Origin: Acidimicrobiales bacterium
Lineage (GTDB): Bacteria > Actinomycetota > Acidimicrobiia > Acidimicrobiales > RAAP-2
Direction: 5' to 3'
Assembly (NCBI GenBank): GCA_015478655.1
Contig: JADMIJ010000022.1
Coordinates: 1-49,582, forward strand
Length of the DNA stretch: 49,582 nt
Shown here: positions 1-8,809 of the stretch, in pieces
Numbering within the stretch: position 1 is the stretch's first letter
Layout of the letters: each line of letters begins with the position of its first letter
Made by a program: the position numbers and the translations under genes
The notes under the pieces: model-generated
The model's database searches: none
What the model was told of the DNA's origin: nothing
Seen by the model: only the letters and a program-made list of their open reading frames with translations

Positions 1-137
1 GGAACTACACGCTCACGCCGACGCCAAACGCGTAATCAAAATCGCGGCGGGCCCTGAGCACCGATTGTGCCTGAAGGCGCTGCTTCCGGCTGAAGCCGCC
101 GCGCCCTTCCCGGCACGAACGCGACGGCGTCGAGTGC

Positions 138-1103
138 TCAGGCGGCTTCGTGAGCGGCTTCGAGCATCTCGCTGTCGCCCAGGATCTCGAGGGCTTCTGC
201 CTCTGCCTGACGCACCTTGCGTACCCCGATGCCCATCCGCTCGGCCGTCGTCTGCAACGACGCCGGGTCACTGCCGTCGAACCCGAAGCGGTGCCGGATG
301 ACCTGGCGCTGCAGATCGGTGAGGCGGTCCACGGCCTGGCGCACCACGTCGAGCGTGAGCTCCGAAGCCACCTCGTCCTCGAAATCGTTGAGGTCCGTCG
401 ACACGAGGTCGCCGAGCGTGGCCGTCGAATCGGTGGTGGCGGGCTGGTCGAGGCTGGCGACCACCCGAGCCAGTTGGGAGAGGTCCGAGCGCACCTCGGC
501 CGTCGTGTTGGTGGCGTTGTCCATCTCGTCATCGGTCGGCGGCCGTTGGAGCTGGTGGGTGAGCTCCCATTGGGCTGCGTCCACCTGTTGGTTGCGCTCG
601 GCAACCTCCATCGGCAGCCTGATGGTCCGGCCGTGCTGCTGGACGGCCCGCTGCAGCGCCTGACGGATCCACCAGGTGGCGTAGGTCGAGAACCGGAATC
701 CGCGCTCCCAGTCGAACTTGTCCACTGCCCGCATCAGTCCGAAGGTGCCCTCCTGGATCAGGTCGGGGAGGTCGACGCCGCGGTCCTGATAGCGGCGCGC
801 CCAGTGGACCACCAACCGGAGGTTGGCCGCCACCATCTCGCGACGCGCCTCCTCGTCACCGGCGGACACCCGCTTGGCCAACTCGGTCTGAGCCTCGTGG
901 TCGGGCAATGGGTGATGGTCGAGGTCGCGGAGGAACAGGCCCAGGCGGTCGGCGTCGGAGCCCCGGTTCCGCGGGGCTGCGGCCGACCGCGCCGGGCGTC
1001 CGGCAGACGGCGGCTTCTGGCCCGCGGCCGACCCTCCCGGCTGGCGGGAGGGCGCATGCTGCGCCGTGCGTTCCTTTTCCCTACTCACCGTCCGAGTCGT
1101 CAT
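138..1103 (-). CDS. RNA polymerase sigma-70 factor, group 1/2 type (RpoD/SigB-like)
   Basis: This is a 321-residue sigma-70 family protein that directs RNA polymerase to promoters. After a basic, low-complexity N-terminus of about 48 residues it shows region 1.2, region 2 with [18 protein letters not shown] and the -10-binding [17 protein letters not shown], region 3, and region 4 with [15 protein letters not shown] followed by a helix-turn-helix. There is no acidic region 1.1, which fits a group 2 factor better than a full RpoD. The recognition helix reads [13 protein letters not shown] where family members usually have TRERIRQIEAKAL, so contacts to the -35 element may differ. I chose the ATG at 1103 because GGAGAGGG lies directly upstream; an in-frame ATG at 1115 lacks such a site. 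The family call is firm; the exact paralogue is not. Confidence 0.93.
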   Translation of the reverse strand: MTTRTVSREKERTAQHAPSRQPGGSAAGQKPPSAGRPARSAAAPRNRGSDADRLGLFLRDLDHHPLPDHEAQTELAKRVSAGDEEARREMVAANLRLVVHWARRYQDRGVDLPDLIQEGTFGLMRAVDKFDWERGFRFSTYATWWIRQALQRAVQQHGRTIRLPMEVAERNQQVDAAQWELTHQLQRPPTDDEMDNATNTTAEVRSDLSQLARVVASLDQPATTDSTATLGDLVSTDLNDFEDEVASELTLDVVRQAVDRLTDLQRQVIRHRFGFDGSDPASLQTTAERMGIGVRKVRQAEAEALEILGDSEMLEAAHEAA

Positions 1104-1262
1104 CCCTCTCCTCATTCATCGTCACGGGGCCGACAGCTGCTTCAACGCCGGATCCGCCCGGGACATTCCATGGTTGTCATTCGGGCCCGGGACGCCCGAG
1201 TCGAACGGCGGGATGGCCGGCGTGGCTTGCGTACCACCTGTTCGGAGTGGTCCGCTGTCGGG

Positions 1263-1838
1263 ATGACCGCCCACACCCCTCGGTGCCTGTTGATACGCCA
1301 CGGCCAGACGGCGTGGAGCCTCAGCGGGCGCCACACCGGACGCACCGACCTCCCCCTCCTGGCCGAAGGAGAGGCCCAGTCGAGAGCCCTGCGTCCGAAG
1401 CTGGCGCATCAGCAGTTTACCGCTGTTCTGACCAGCCCCTTGCTCAGGGCCCGGAGGACCTGCGAACTAGCCGGTCTGGAGGACCGGTCGATCATCGATC
1501 CGGATCTCTGCGAATGGGACTACGGCACCTATGACGGTCTGACCACCCCGGAGATCTGGGAGGAACGGCCGGGATGGGACCTGTTCGCGGACGGCGCCCC
1601 TGGTGGCGAGGCGGCGGCCGACGTCTCCAGGAGAGTCGACCGGGTGATCGAACGGATCCGGGCGGCACCCGGATTGGTGGCTTGTGTGGCCCACGCCCAC
1701 GTGCTCCGGGTGCTGGCAGCTCGCTGGATCGGCCTCGAGGCCACCGGCGGCCGGTACTTCGTGCTGGCCCCGGCGTCACTGAGCGAGCTCGACTGGGAGC
1801 GCGGGCAGCCGGTCATCGCCGGCTGGAACCAGACCTGA
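1263..1838 (+). CDS. Histidine phosphatase family protein (phosphoglycerate mutase-like)
   Basis: A 191-residue member of the branch-1 histidine phosphatase superfamily. The catalytic RHG motif is in LLIRHGQTAWSLSGRHTGRT near the N-terminus, with the phosphate-binding arginine in SPLLRARRTCELAG, the conserved glutamate in CEWDYGTYDGLTTPEIW, and the second catalytic histidine in VACVAHAHVLRVLAARW. The length and the tyrosine-rich CEWDYG segment suit a small-molecule or sugar phosphatase rather than the glycolytic mutase, but the substrate cannot be read from sequence. It stands alone between a minus-strand sigma gene and a convergent membrane protein. The ATG at 1263 begins just before the conserved strand; no strong ribosome site is visible. 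The frame stays open far upstream, but that part lies opposite the sigma gene and is a shadow. Confidence 0.92.
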   Translation: MTAHTPRCLLIRHGQTAWSLSGRHTGRTDLPLLAEGEAQSRALRPKLAHQQFTAVLTSPLLRARRTCELAGLEDRSIIDPDLCEWDYGTYDGLTTPEIWEERPGWDLFADGAPGGEAAADVSRRVDRVIERIRAAPGLVACVAHAHVLRVLAARWIGLEATGGRYFVLAPASLSELDWERGQPVIAGWNQT

Positions 1839-1877
1839 CGCCCGGGCCCGGCCCACCTATCGGGCGTGCGGCGGAGC

Positions 1878-2990
1878 CTACGAGCGGGTGTCCCGCCCGG
1901 CGGTGGGCTGGCGGTCGGTGGGTCGGCTGGGCTCGAGGGACTCCGCCTGGAACAGGGTGCGGGGGCCCGACCACCGGGCCGGGGGAGCATGGAGGGCGGA
2001 GGCCAGGGCGTAGGCCACGCCCTCGTAGTTGACCCGCCAGCCGCGGAAGTGGGACCAGGCCTCCTCGTCGGTACGGGTGGCCGGGTAGCCGATGTCCGCC
2101 AACCGGGTGTAGGCGGTGACGAACTCGAGCTCCGGAAGGAGGATGGGATCGTCCGGGCTGGGATCGGGATCGAAGGGGATGCCGGTGACCTGGGCGATCT
2201 CCCGCAGGCAGGTGAACCCCATCCGCAGCAGCATGCGGGCCTCGATGGGCGCGCCGTCCGGATCGACCGCCTGGGCGATGGCCGCCGCGTCCATCACCGC
2301 CAGCAGGCTGATGACCCAGGAGTTCCGGGCCCGGGGAGACCGGAGGTACAGCAGGGAGGGGTAGCTGGTGTGGCTCTCGGCGACGTCGGCGGCCCATCGC
2401 TCCCATTCGGCGAAGAGGCTGGGCAGGTTGTCGATGAGGCCGACCATCTGGTGGCGGATGAGCAGCTCGGGACCCCACGCCGGGGCGCCGGCCCGGCTCT
2501 CGAGCAGCGTCACCAGCGTCTCGCGGCGGTTGTAGGCGCTGTAGATGGTGGGCAGGTAGGCGATCTGGAGGGCCACCAGGACGAGGCCCGTGGCTGCGGC
2601 CACGAAGTCGACCACATGGGAGCCGGCATTGTGGCCGAGGGTGAAACCCAGCGTGAACACCGATGACCCGGCCTCGGAGAAGGCCTGATCGAGGGTGAAC
2701 GTCCCCATGCCCCAATTGACCAGGGTGAATCCGACGACGGCCACCGCCAGCCAGCTGGCCAGGAGCACGACGAGGGCAACGGGCTCGCTGATGGCGAGGA
2801 TCCGGTCCTTGGCGGGGTAGGTCCGGGCCAACCGGGCCAGGCGCCGGAAGGCGGCCCGGACGCCCCGCATCGGGGCGATGACGACGCCCGATGCCGAACG
2901 GGGCACGATCAACACCGAGATCACCCCGGCGGTGTTGGCGGCCAGCAGGGCCGCGCCCACCGCCAGGACCGCAACCCGCGCCGCGTTCAT
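1878..2990 (-). CDS. Membrane protein with pore-like two-helix segment, function unknown
   Basis: A 370-residue protein with one hydrophobic helix at about 5-28, a second at about 70-95 and a third at about 128-150, followed by a soluble C-terminal half of about 210 residues. Between helices two and three the segment SEAGSSVFTLGFTLG resembles the re-entrant pore loop of two-helix potassium channels, but the filter signature is TLGF rather than TxGYG, so any channel role is speculative. The soluble half is rich in Trp and Arg and has no motif I recognise. It lies 42 bp downstream of the Rrf2 gene on the same strand, so the regulator may control it. No clear ribosome site precedes the ATG at 2990. 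Confidence 0.75.
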   Translation of the reverse strand: MNAARVAVLAVGAALLAANTAGVISVLIVPRSASGVVIAPMRGVRAAFRRLARLARTYPAKDRILAISEPVALVVLLASWLAVAVVGFTLVNWGMGTFTLDQAFSEAGSSVFTLGFTLGHNAGSHVVDFVAAATGLVLVALQIAYLPTIYSAYNRRETLVTLLESRAGAPAWGPELLIRHQMVGLIDNLPSLFAEWERWAADVAESHTSYPSLLYLRSPRARNSWVISLLAVMDAAAIAQAVDPDGAPIEARMLLRMGFTCLREIAQVTGIPFDPDPSPDDPILLPELEFVTAYTRLADIGYPATRTDEEAWSHFRGWRVNYEGVAYALASALHAPPARWSGPRTLFQAESLEPSRPTDRQPTAGRDTRS

Positions 2991-3032
2991 GGCGCCGGCT
3001 GCGCTTCGACGGGTGCGGGCAAGGAGGAAGGT

Positions 3033-3482
3033 TCAGCCGGCGCTCTGGCGAAGCACGGGTGCCCTTCCCTGGGCCCGCGCCACCATGTCGGCCAGATTGA
3101 AGGAGTCGAGGTGCGTGCGCATGTGCTCACCCACGTCAGCCCACACGGTGAGCAGCACGCACTGCCCCTCGTGGTCGCAGGCGCCGTTCTCGTGGGGGAG
3201 CCCGAAGTCGCCGGCGGCAATGGGGCCGTCGACGGCCGAGACGATCTGCGACAAGGTGATCTCGTCGGGGGACCTGGCCAGCACGTAGCCCCCGCCCACG
3301 CCCCGCTTGGAGCGAACCAGACCCGCTCCCTTCAGGGCCAGCAGGATCTGCTCGAGGTAGGGCTGCGGCAATCCGGTGCGCTCGGCGATGTCCCTGACCG
3401 CGGTGGGGCCTTCGCCGTCCGTGTGGAGGGCCAGGGACAGGAGCGCCCTGCTGGCGTAGTCACCGCGGGTCGAGACCTTCAC
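3033..3482 (-). CDS. Rrf2 family transcriptional regulator
   Basis: A 149-residue Rrf2-family regulator, a winged-helix DNA-binding family that includes IscR and NsrR. The N-terminus MKVSTRGDYASRALLSLAL, the helix-turn-helix around DIAERTGLPQPYLEQIL and the wing RSKRGVGGGYVLAR are all typical. Fe-S-binding members carry three cysteines in the loop after the dimerisation helix; here only C102 and C108 are seen (GACDHEGQC), so cluster binding would need another ligand or may not occur. The start is GTG at 3482, preceded six bases upstream by a TAGCAT box, which suggests leaderless transcription. It sits directly before the membrane protein gene on the same strand. Confidence 0.92.
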   Translation of the reverse strand: MKVSTRGDYASRALLSLALHTDGEGPTAVRDIAERTGLPQPYLEQILLALKGAGLVRSKRGVGGGYVLARSPDEITLSQIVSAVDGPIAAGDFGLPHENGACDHEGQCVLLTVWADVGEHMRTHLDSFNLADMVARAQGRAPVLRQSAG

Positions 3483-3488
3483 GCTGCC

Positions 3489-3494
3489 ATGCTA
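3489..3494 (-). promoter_or_regulatory. Candidate -10 box of the Rrf2 gene (leaderless start)
   Basis: On the minus strand TAGCAT ends six bases before the GTG at 3482. A -10 box at this distance places the transcript start on or next to the start codon, with no room for a ribosome site, and none is seen. No clear -35 is visible. Several genes in the window share this arrangement. Confidence 0.45.
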
Positions 3495-3571
3495 TTGCCT
3501 GGGCGGTCGCCGCGGGCTGTCCCTGTGCCCACCAGGGCAGGTCGTTCCGGCGGGGAGACCCCCGCCGGGGG

Positions 3572-4246
3572 TCACCGACCGCCCAGTTTGCCGCCGGCCA
3601 GGTCCTCGGCCAGGGCCCAGCCGAACGTCACCAGCCGACCACCGGCACCGGCGTCGACCCCCTCGAAGAAGGCGCACTCCTCCGACCCGGCCGCCGCCTT
3701 GGGGCTGATGAAGTCGAAGCCGCCGGACTCGCACCCGTCGCCGGTCACCACGAAGGTCCGGTCGTCGATCCGCCCGTCGGCTCCGAACCGCTTGGCCAGG
3801 CGACGACCCCACGCCCGCTCCTCACCGGTGGCCTTGTGGTCGGGACCGGGAACCACATCGGTCAGCCCGGCAAAGGCCCTGAAGCCCTCCGCCCCCAGCA
3901 GACGGGTCCCGACCAGGACGTCCTCGTCCGGGAAGGCCAGGAGGGCACGGCGGTACTTGTCGCCCATCATGGCCCGCAGGACCGTGTCGGCCCGGGAAGT
4001 CCGGTCGACGGTGGCCAACCCGATGAGCAGGGATGGGGTGCCACCGATCCGCTCGAGGGTCGAGAACGAGTAGCCGCGGAGCTTGGACCCTTCTCGGGCC
4101 CGCGTGACCAGGACCCACTCCTCCCGCTGTTTGGAGAGGAATCCGATGTCGAATCGGGGTTCCCGCTCAGCACACAGATCGGCCATTTCGGCCAGTTCTG
4201 CGTCACTGATCGATGTGCAGTCCTTGGTCTCCACCTGGATGGACAT
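3572..4246 (-). CDS. Conserved hypothetical protein, possibly GNAT-like fold
   Basis: A 224-residue soluble protein that I cannot assign firmly. The start MSIQVETKDC is followed by a helical segment (ISDAELAEMADLCAE) and then strands such as EEWVLVTRA and LRGYSFSTLERIGGTPSLL, an order that resembles N-acetyltransferase folds, but no acetyl-CoA motif of the form R/Q-x-x-G-x-G/A is evident. The C-terminal half ends in a short strand-rich tail. The ATG at 4246 was chosen because the upstream open frame is low-complexity and lies in the gap after dnaE. A GAGGAG stretch lies about 13 bases upstream, which is too distant to be a convincing ribosome site. It follows dnaE by about 215 bp on the same strand. 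Confidence 0.65.
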   Translation of the reverse strand: MSIQVETKDCTSISDAELAEMADLCAEREPRFDIGFLSKQREEWVLVTRAREGSKLRGYSFSTLERIGGTPSLLIGLATVDRTSRADTVLRAMMGDKYRRALLAFPDEDVLVGTRLLGAEGFRAFAGLTDVVPGPDHKATGEERAWGRRLAKRFGADGRIDDRTFVVTGDGCESGGFDFISPKAAAGSEECAFFEGVDAGAGGRLVTFGWALAEDLAGGKLGGR

Positions 4247-4461
4247 ATGCCGTTCCGTACTCCTCGATATCCCTGCGGCGTGAGCCGCCGGCCCCGGTCT
4301 GCCGCGGACACCCCCCATACCGCCCGGCCGGGTGGCCGAACGGAGCTGCGGGCATCCACGCCAGGAGCCGTGCACCGATTTTACGGGATTTGGAGCCGTC
4401 TGTCGTATCCGGTGCCTGCCGAGGGCCCGCCGGCCCGGCAGACGAGGCCGGAAACACCTCG

Positions 4462-7400
4462 TCATCCCTGGATGGCGTGGGGCCCGAGCAGGACCCGGAG
4501 CTCGCCGACCAACCCCCGGCGGCTGTCCACATTGAACTCGGAGGGGAGGCGCAGCACCTTCTCGCCCACGTGCAGGAAGACCGGGGAGTCCCCTGGGTGC
4601 TCCCGCAACAGACGCTTCAACCCGTCCACCAGCCTGTCGGTGAGGGCGTTGAGGGGGAGGGAGATCCGGAGGTCGGTGGATCCGTCCACCGACAACTCCG
4701 GGCGTTGGATCTCCATGCACACCAGTTTCAGGCGGTCATCACGCAGGTCCACGCGGCCCTTGAGGACCACGATGGCGTCGTCGTCGAGCAGGGCGCCGTA
4801 GTCGGACATCGACTTCGGGAACACGAACACCTCGATCGACGCATTGAGATCCTCGAGCACGAAGGTGGCCATGAGGTCGCCCTTCTTCGTGTAGCGGCGG
4901 GCCAACTCGGTGACCACCCCGCCGACCATTCGGACCTGGCCCTCTCCGCCGGGGACGCCGGCCGGCAGGCCAACCGAGGCCTCAGGATCGATGTCCCTGA
5001 GGTCGGCCAGGGTGCAATCGGTGAGCCTGGCCAGCGATCCCTCGAGACCCATCAGCGGGTGGTCGCTGAGGTAGAGGCCGAGCATCTCCTTCTCGAAGGC
5101 CAGGCGCAGGGCCTTGTCGAACTCGGTGTCGGGGATGGGCAGCCGGGTGTCGGCGAACCCGGTGGCCTGGCCGGCCGTCTCGGGCTCGAGCGTGGCGAAC
5201 AGGGACACCACGCCGGCGTCGTGCTCTCGGCGGCGCTCGAGCGTCCGGTCGACGATGTCCTCGAACACCAGCAACAGGCCTCGACGGGGGTGGCCGAGCG
5301 AGTCGAAGCCGCCCGCCTTGATGAGCGACTCGATGGTTCGCTTGTTGAGGACCTGGGGATCGACCCGTTGACAGAAGTCGTAGAAGTCCACGTAGGGCCC
5401 GTTGCCCTCGCGTTCGGCCACGATGAGGGCGACCAGGCCCTCGCCCACGTTGCGCACTGCAGCCAGCCCGAAGGTGATGGCCCCGGGGCTGTCGCCCTGG
5501 GCCCCGAGGGTGCCAGTCCCGTCGGAGAAGTCGGCGGCGAATTCGGAGAGGGACCGGTTGACGTCGGGCACCAGCACCTCGATGCCGAGGGAGCGGCACT
5601 CGCTCAGGTACACCGCGGTCTTGTCCTTGTTGTCCTTGACCGAGGTGAGCAGGCTGGCCAGGTACTGGACGGGGTAGTGGGCCTTGAGCCACGCCGTCTG
5701 GTAGGCGATGAAGCCGTAGCCGTAGGAGTGGGACTTGTTGAAGGCGTAGTCGGCGAAGGGTTCGATGATGTCGAACAGCTGGGTGCCCAACACCGCGCCG
5801 TATCCCTCGGCTTCGCATCCGGCCACGAACTTCTCGCGCTCGGCCTGGATCAGGGCGCGGATCTTCTTCCCGCATGCCTTCCGGAGGTTGTCGGCCTCGG
5901 ACAGGGTGTAGCCCGCGAACTTCTGGGCCACTCGCATCACCGACTCCTGATAGATCATCAGGCCGTACGTGTCTCCGAGGATCTCCTCGAGGTCGGGGTG
6001 CAGGTACGTGACCGCCTGGCGGCCGTTCTTCCGGTCGGCATAGTCGCGGTGCATGTTGGCGGCCATCGGCCCGGGCCGGTAGAGCGCAACCAGGGCCGCC
6101 ACATCGTCGAAGCTGGTGGGGGCCAGTGAGCGCATGAGCGACCGCATCGGGCCACCTTCGAGCTGGAACACCCCCATCGAGTCGCCTTTGCACAGCATGG
6201 CGAAGGTGGCCGGGTCGTCCAGGTCGACTCCGTCGATGTCCGGCCTGGTGCCCGTCGAGATCTCGATGAGGTCGAGGGTCCGCTCGATCACCGACAGATT
6301 GCGGAGCCCGAGGAAGTCCATCTTGAGTAGGCCGAGGTCCTCGACCCCGTGCATCTCGTACTGGGTGACGATGGGGGCGTCGTCGGTATCGTTCCCGTCC
6401 GGTTTGCGCTGGACGGGAACGTACTCGGTGACCGGCTCGTCGGTGATCACCACCGCGGCGGCATGGATCCCGTCCTGGCGGCGGAGCCCTTCGAGGCCCT
6501 TGGCCACATCGATCACCCGTCGGGCCTCAGGATCGGTGTCGTACATGGCGCGCAGCTCGCCGGCGGCCGCGAACCCGTCGTCGTGCCCGTCGGTCCGGGC
6601 CAAGCAGGCCGCCAACGGCGTGTCCCGGCCCATCAGCAGCGGCGGCATGGCCTTGGCGATCTTGTCGCCCACGATGTAGGGATAGCCGAGCACCCGGGCG
6701 GCGTCACGCACCGCGGCCCGGGCCTTGATGGTGGAGAAGGTGACGATCTGCGCCACGTGGTCCGACCCGTAGCGGTCGGCGGCGTATTTGATCATGTCGC
6801 CGCGGTACCGCTCGTCGAAGTCCATGTCGATGTCGGGCATCTGGACGCGACCCGGGTTGAGGAAGCGCTCGAACAGGAGGTCGTAGCGGATGGGGTCGAG
6901 GTCGACGATCTGGAGGCAGTAGGCCACACAGCACCCGGCGGCCGACCCGCGACCCGGCCCGACCCTGATACCCCTGGAGCGGGCGAACCGGATCAGGTCC
7001 CACACCACGAGGAAGTAGGCGGAGAAGCCCATGTCCCGGATGACGCCGAGCTCGTAGTCGAGTCGGGTCATGACCTCGGCGGGGACGGGCAGCCCGTAGC
7101 GCTCCTTGGCTCCTTCGATGCTCAGCGACCGCAGGTAGTCGGCGGCGCGTTCCTCGTAGGTCACACCGGTGAACTCGTCGGGCACCGGGAAGCGGGGGAG
7201 GCTGGGCCGGCCGAAGTCGATCTCGACCGAGGCCCGCTCGGCGATCAACAACGTGTTGTCACACGCCTCGGGCAGCTCGGCGAACAGCTGGCGCATCTCC
7301 GCGGCCGACTTGAGGTAGTGCTCCTCCCCTTCGAATTTGAATCGCTTCGGGTCGTCGATGAGGGCGCCGGTCTGGACGCACAGCAGTGCGTCGTGGGCCA

Positions 7401-8142
7401 CGTGGTCCTCTCGATGGGTGTAGTGACTGTCGTTGGTGGCCAGGAGAGGCGCCCCGATCCGTCGGGCGATCTCGACCAGAGCCGGGTTGGTCTTGTGCTG
7501 CTCGGGCAGGCCGTGGTCCTGCAGCTCCACGAACAGGTTGTCCCGGCCGAAGATGTCCTGGAGCCGTGCGGCCAGGGCCTCGGCCTTGATGCGGTCGTCG
7601 GCCAGCAGCGCCTGGAGGACCACTCCGCCCAGGCACCCGGTGGTGGCGATCAGTCCGGTGTTGTGGCGTTCGAGCAGCTCCCAGTCCAGTCGGGGCTTGT
7701 AGTAGTAGCCCTCGAGGTACGCAGCCGAGGACAGCTTGAGCAGGTTCCGGTACCCCTCGGTGCTCTCGGCCAGCAGGGTGAGGTGGTAATAGAGCTTCTC
7801 CCCACCGGCCACGTCGCCGCCCGTGTCGTCGACCTTGCCCCGTCGCACCGGGCGCTCGTGCCGCGACTCCGCCGCCATGTAGGCCTCGGTGCCGATGACC
7901 GGATTGATCCCCGCCTCACGGCAGGCGGCGTAGAAGTCGAGGACGCCGTACATGTTCCCGTGGTCGGTGATCCCCAGGGCCGGCTGCCCGTCGGCCACCG
8001 CCGCCTGCACCAGATCCTTGACCCGGGCGGCTCCGTCCAGCATGGAGAACTCGGTGTGGGTGTGCAGGTGGGTGAACGACGGTGGGGCCAAGGCCGGGCG
8101 CCTTCCTCGATGTTCTCGTCTGGGTCGGCTGGAGTTCTCCAC
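4462..8142 (-). CDS. dnaE: DNA polymerase III subunit alpha
   Basis: A 1226-residue replicative DNA polymerase catalytic subunit of the DnaE1 type. The N-terminal PHP domain begins with HLHTHTEFSMLDG (residues 25-37) and LGITDHGNMYG; its metal-binding histidines are present, as expected for actinobacterial DnaE1, where the PHP domain carries proofreading activity. The palm has GPGRGSAAG, then PDIDMDFDERY at about 435-445 and LLKMDFLGLRNL at about 605, supplying the three catalytic aspartates. FNKSHSYGYGFIAYQTAWLK and the C-terminal OB-fold (about 1060-1135) are complete. The start is GTG at 8142; an in-frame TTG at LAPPSF, nearer the PHP motif, is an alternative. It follows bpa by about 100 bp on the same strand and nothing in it is broken. 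Confidence 0.98.
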   Translation of the reverse strand: MENSSRPRREHRGRRPALAPPSFTHLHTHTEFSMLDGAARVKDLVQAAVADGQPALGITDHGNMYGVLDFYAACREAGINPVIGTEAYMAAESRHERPVRRGKVDDTGGDVAGGEKLYYHLTLLAESTEGYRNLLKLSSAAYLEGYYYKPRLDWELLERHNTGLIATTGCLGGVVLQALLADDRIKAEALAARLQDIFGRDNLFVELQDHGLPEQHKTNPALVEIARRIGAPLLATNDSHYTHREDHVAHDALLCVQTGALIDDPKRFKFEGEEHYLKSAAEMRQLFAELPEACDNTLLIAERASVEIDFGRPSLPRFPVPDEFTGVTYEERAADYLRSLSIEGAKERYGLPVPAEVMTRLDYELGVIRDMGFSAYFLVVWDLIRFARSRGIRVGPGRGSAAGCCVAYCLQIVDLDPIRYDLLFERFLNPGRVQMPDIDMDFDERYRGDMIKYAADRYGSDHVAQIVTFSTIKARAAVRDAARVLGYPYIVGDKIAKAMPPLLMGRDTPLAACLARTDGHDDGFAAAGELRAMYDTDPEARRVIDVAKGLEGLRRQDGIHAAAVVITDEPVTEYVPVQRKPDGNDTDDAPIVTQYEMHGVEDLGLLKMDFLGLRNLSVIERTLDLIEISTGTRPDIDGVDLDDPATFAMLCKGDSMGVFQLEGGPMRSLMRSLAPTSFDDVAALVALYRPGPMAANMHRDYADRKNGRQAVTYLHPDLEEILGDTYGLMIYQESVMRVAQKFAGYTLSEADNLRKACGKKIRALIQAEREKFVAGCEAEGYGAVLGTQLFDIIEPFADYAFNKSHSYGYGFIAYQTAWLKAHYPVQYLASLLTSVKDNKDKTAVYLSECRSLGIEVLVPDVNRSLSEFAADFSDGTGTLGAQGDSPGAITFGLAAVRNVGEGLVALIVAEREGNGPYVDFYDFCQRVDPQVLNKRTIESLIKAGGFDSLGHPRRGLLLVFEDIVDRTLERRREHDAGVVSLFATLEPETAGQATGFADTRLPIPDTEFDKALRLAFEKEMLGLYLSDHPLMGLEGSLARLTDCTLADLRDIDPEASVGLPAGVPGGEGQVRMVGGVVTELARRYTKKGDLMATFVLEDLNASIEVFVFPKSMSDYGALLDDDAIVVLKGRVDLRDDRLKLVCMEIQRPELSVDGSTDLRISLPLNALTDRLVDGLKRLLREHPGDSPVFLHVGEKVLRLPSEFNVDSRRGLVGELRVLLGPHAIQG

Positions 8143-8239
8143 AGGATGTGGACGAGTTACAGCGGTGTCATTCCGACGATAGCGCGGGCCGCACCGGTCC
8201 GCGGGCGTCGATCACCGGTTTGGGCCGGCCGGGGTGGGG

Positions 8240-8809
8240 TCAGAGGTAGGTGCCGGGTCGGCCGATGTCCGGACCGGCCCCCTCGGGCAAGGAGCGCTGG
8301 CGCATCTCTTCGAGCTGGGTGCGGGCCGCGACCTGCTGGGCCACCAGCGTGGCCTGGATCCCGTGGAACAGGCCCTCCAGCCACCCCACCAGTTGGGCAT
8401 GGGCCACCCGGAGCTCGGAGTCGGAGGGCGTCGGGTTGTCGAACGGAATCGAGACCCGGTCCAGTTCGGCGGCCAACTCGGGTGAGAGCCCTTCGGCCAG
8501 CTCCCGCACGGACTGCTCATAGATCTCTCGCAGCCGGGCCCGGCTGGCTTCGTCCAGCGGCGCCTGGCGCACCTCTTCCAGCAGCTGTTTGACCATCGAA
8601 CCGATGCGGAGCAGCTTGGCCGGCCGTTCGATGGACTCGGCATTGGACTCCTCCGCCGTGCGGGGCTCGGCCGTGCCCGGCGCCGCGTCGGGACCCACGG
8701 CCACCGTCAGGGCGGCCGGGCTCCCGCTCCCGTCGGGGCGGTCCACCACCTCGGGACGGAGGGGTCCCTCGTCGCCGGTACCGGGGTCAGTCGCGTCGCC
8801 ATCCACCAT
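8240..8809 (-). CDS. bpa: Bacterial proteasome activator (Bpa/PafE)
   Basis: A 189-residue member of the Bpa/PafE family (DUF2587), an ATP-independent ring that opens the gate of the actinobacterial 20S proteasome. Family hallmarks are IERPAKLLRIGSMVKQLLEEV, APLDEASRARLREIYEQS, DAELRVAHAQLVGWLEGLFHGIQ in near-identical form, and AARTQLEEMRQRSLPEG. The protein ends in GTYL where the mycobacterial protein ends in GQYL, the gate-opening tail. The first 60 residues are acidic and disordered in appearance. The ATG at 8809 shares one base with the TGA of the upstream phosphodiesterase gene (TGATG), so the two are probably translationally coupled. Proteasome genes themselves are not in the window. 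The assignment rests on recognisable family sequence and is strong. Confidence 0.93.
   Translation of the reverse strand: MVDGDATDPGTGDEGPLRPEVVDRPDGSGSPAALTVAVGPDAAPGTAEPRTAEESNAESIERPAKLLRIGSMVKQLLEEVRQAPLDEASRARLREIYEQSVRELAEGLSPELAAELDRVSIPFDNPTPSDSELRVAHAQLVGWLEGLFHGIQATLVAQQVAARTQLEEMRQRSLPEGAGPDIGRPGTYL

Noticed and set aside
1..137. Searched the left edge for a tRNA, gene start or terminator
   Set aside because: Nothing recognisable: no cloverleaf, no coherent reading frame apart from shadows of the sigma gene.
150..1262. Possible N-terminal extension of the histidine phosphatase across the sigma gene
   Set aside because: The open stretch lies opposite the sigma factor gene, and the phosphatase domain is complete from 1263.
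6349..8592. A 747-codon open frame on the plus strand opposite dnaE and bpa
   Set aside because: It mirrors the codon pattern of dnaE in very GC-rich DNA, has no recognisable domain and crosses two genes on the other strand. dnaE has complete family motifs.
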